34,702 bases of DNA from Clostridiales bacterium. Its GTDB lineage: Bacteria > Bacillota > Clostridia > Saccharofermentanales > Saccharofermentanaceae. The stretch spans positions 1 to 34,702 of the forward strand of contig JAFRRJ010000012.1 of the NCBI GenBank assembly GCA_017428155.1, given 5' to 3'. The notes beneath the pieces were generated by a model that saw only the letters and a list, made by a program, of their open reading frames with translations, did no database searches and was not told the origin of the DNA. A program made the position numbers and the translations under genes. Position 1 is the stretch's first letter. Each line of letters opens with the position of its first letter. This document shows positions 34,424 through 34,702 of the stretch, piece by piece.

Positions 34424-34702
34424 ATATCTCAAATTTCTCTGAAATGCAGGGGGGTGAGATATTTGCAAGCTCACAAATATCTTAAAAGGGGCTGTTTATG
34501 GGGATTTGAGATATTTTATGAAGTCTCCGTATATCAAATTGCTCTGAAATGCGGGGATTGAGATATTTTTCGAAGTCTCCGTATCCCAAATGCTTTGAAT
34601 TGAAGATTTGGGGTGTTTTTGAGGGGGTAAATGTATCCCAAATAGCTCGTATTCTTGATTTGGGGTGCATTTTTGCCTCAGATTGCCTCCCAAATGCTTT
34701 GA
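34424..34702. repeat. Hairpin array 3, running off the window
   Basis: Units: ATATCTCA/TGAGATAT (34424-34431, 34455-34462); AAATATCTTAAA/TTTGAGATATTT (34475-34486, 34505-34516); ATATCAAAT/ATTGAGATAT (34531-34539, 34557-34566, two-base bulge); ATCCCAAAT/ATTTGGGGT (34583-34591, 34606-34614); the same pair again (34635-34643, 34658-34666); and a left arm at 34687 cut by the end of the window. Several units are followed by TTTTT. The variable bases shift from TC or TT to CC along the array, with matching change in the right arm. Confidence 0.8.

Overview
This window comes from a low-to-mid GC Gram-positive bacterium, most likely an anaerobic clostridial Bacillota of gut or rumen type. The evidence is the gene content and order (cysE-cysS-mini-RNase III-rlmB), strong GGAGG-type ribosome binding sites, TTGaca/TATAAT promoters, a few TTG starts, and a Wzy-type capsule locus with LicD proteins. 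The genus is not determined; an Oscillospiraceae or Saccharofermentans-like source is only a guess.

Layout. 1-4500: a minus-strand PLP aminotransferase, then a strange intergenic region (1484-1824) made of a structured-RNA-like leader and an array of hairpins, a PD-(D/E)XK nuclease-like gene whose first half is very AT-rich, and a minus-strand degenerate GGDEF-EAL protein. 4580-7880: YraN family protein, aspartate aminotransferase and adenylosuccinate lyase. 8160-12935: an apparent operon of cysE, cysS, mrnC, rlmB and a lipoprotein, facing a tyrosine phosphatase. 13805-15945: tRNA-Arg, a nicotinamidase-like hydrolase and trigger factor. 15946-16690: a long gene-free region with a second copy of the leader and a second hairpin array. 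16691-19921: argJ on the minus strand, a tRNA-His/Gln/Lys operon and a secreted SH3/NlpC-P60 hydrolase. 19922-20290: two further intergenic repeat families. 20322-21638: M20 dipeptidase. 21838-32279: a nine-gene cell-surface polysaccharide operon (chain-length regulator, CapD-type dehydratase, initiating sugar transferase, two GT2, one GT4, Wzx flippase, two LicD). 32348-34180: a LacI-type sensor fused to GGDEF. 34181-34702: a terminator-like hairpin, a 13-bp tandem repeat and a third hairpin array that runs off the end.

The most interesting signal is non-coding. Two leaders about 14.6 kb apart (1484-1611 and 16051-16173) share short conserved strings and fold into the same five stems. Three of those stems change sequence while keeping pairing, and the outer stem also stays paired. 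Each leader is followed by an array of short hairpins of the form TATC-NN-AAA ... TTT-NN-GATA, where the two variable bases change together on both arms. The first array ends in a perfect hairpin plus T-run directly before the ribosome binding site of the nuclease-like gene. A third array closes the window. Together, leader RNA, covarying hairpin array and nuclease-like protein look like a modular, possibly mobile or defensive, system that I cannot match to a named one. The functional link is inference; the repeats and the pairing are seen directly.
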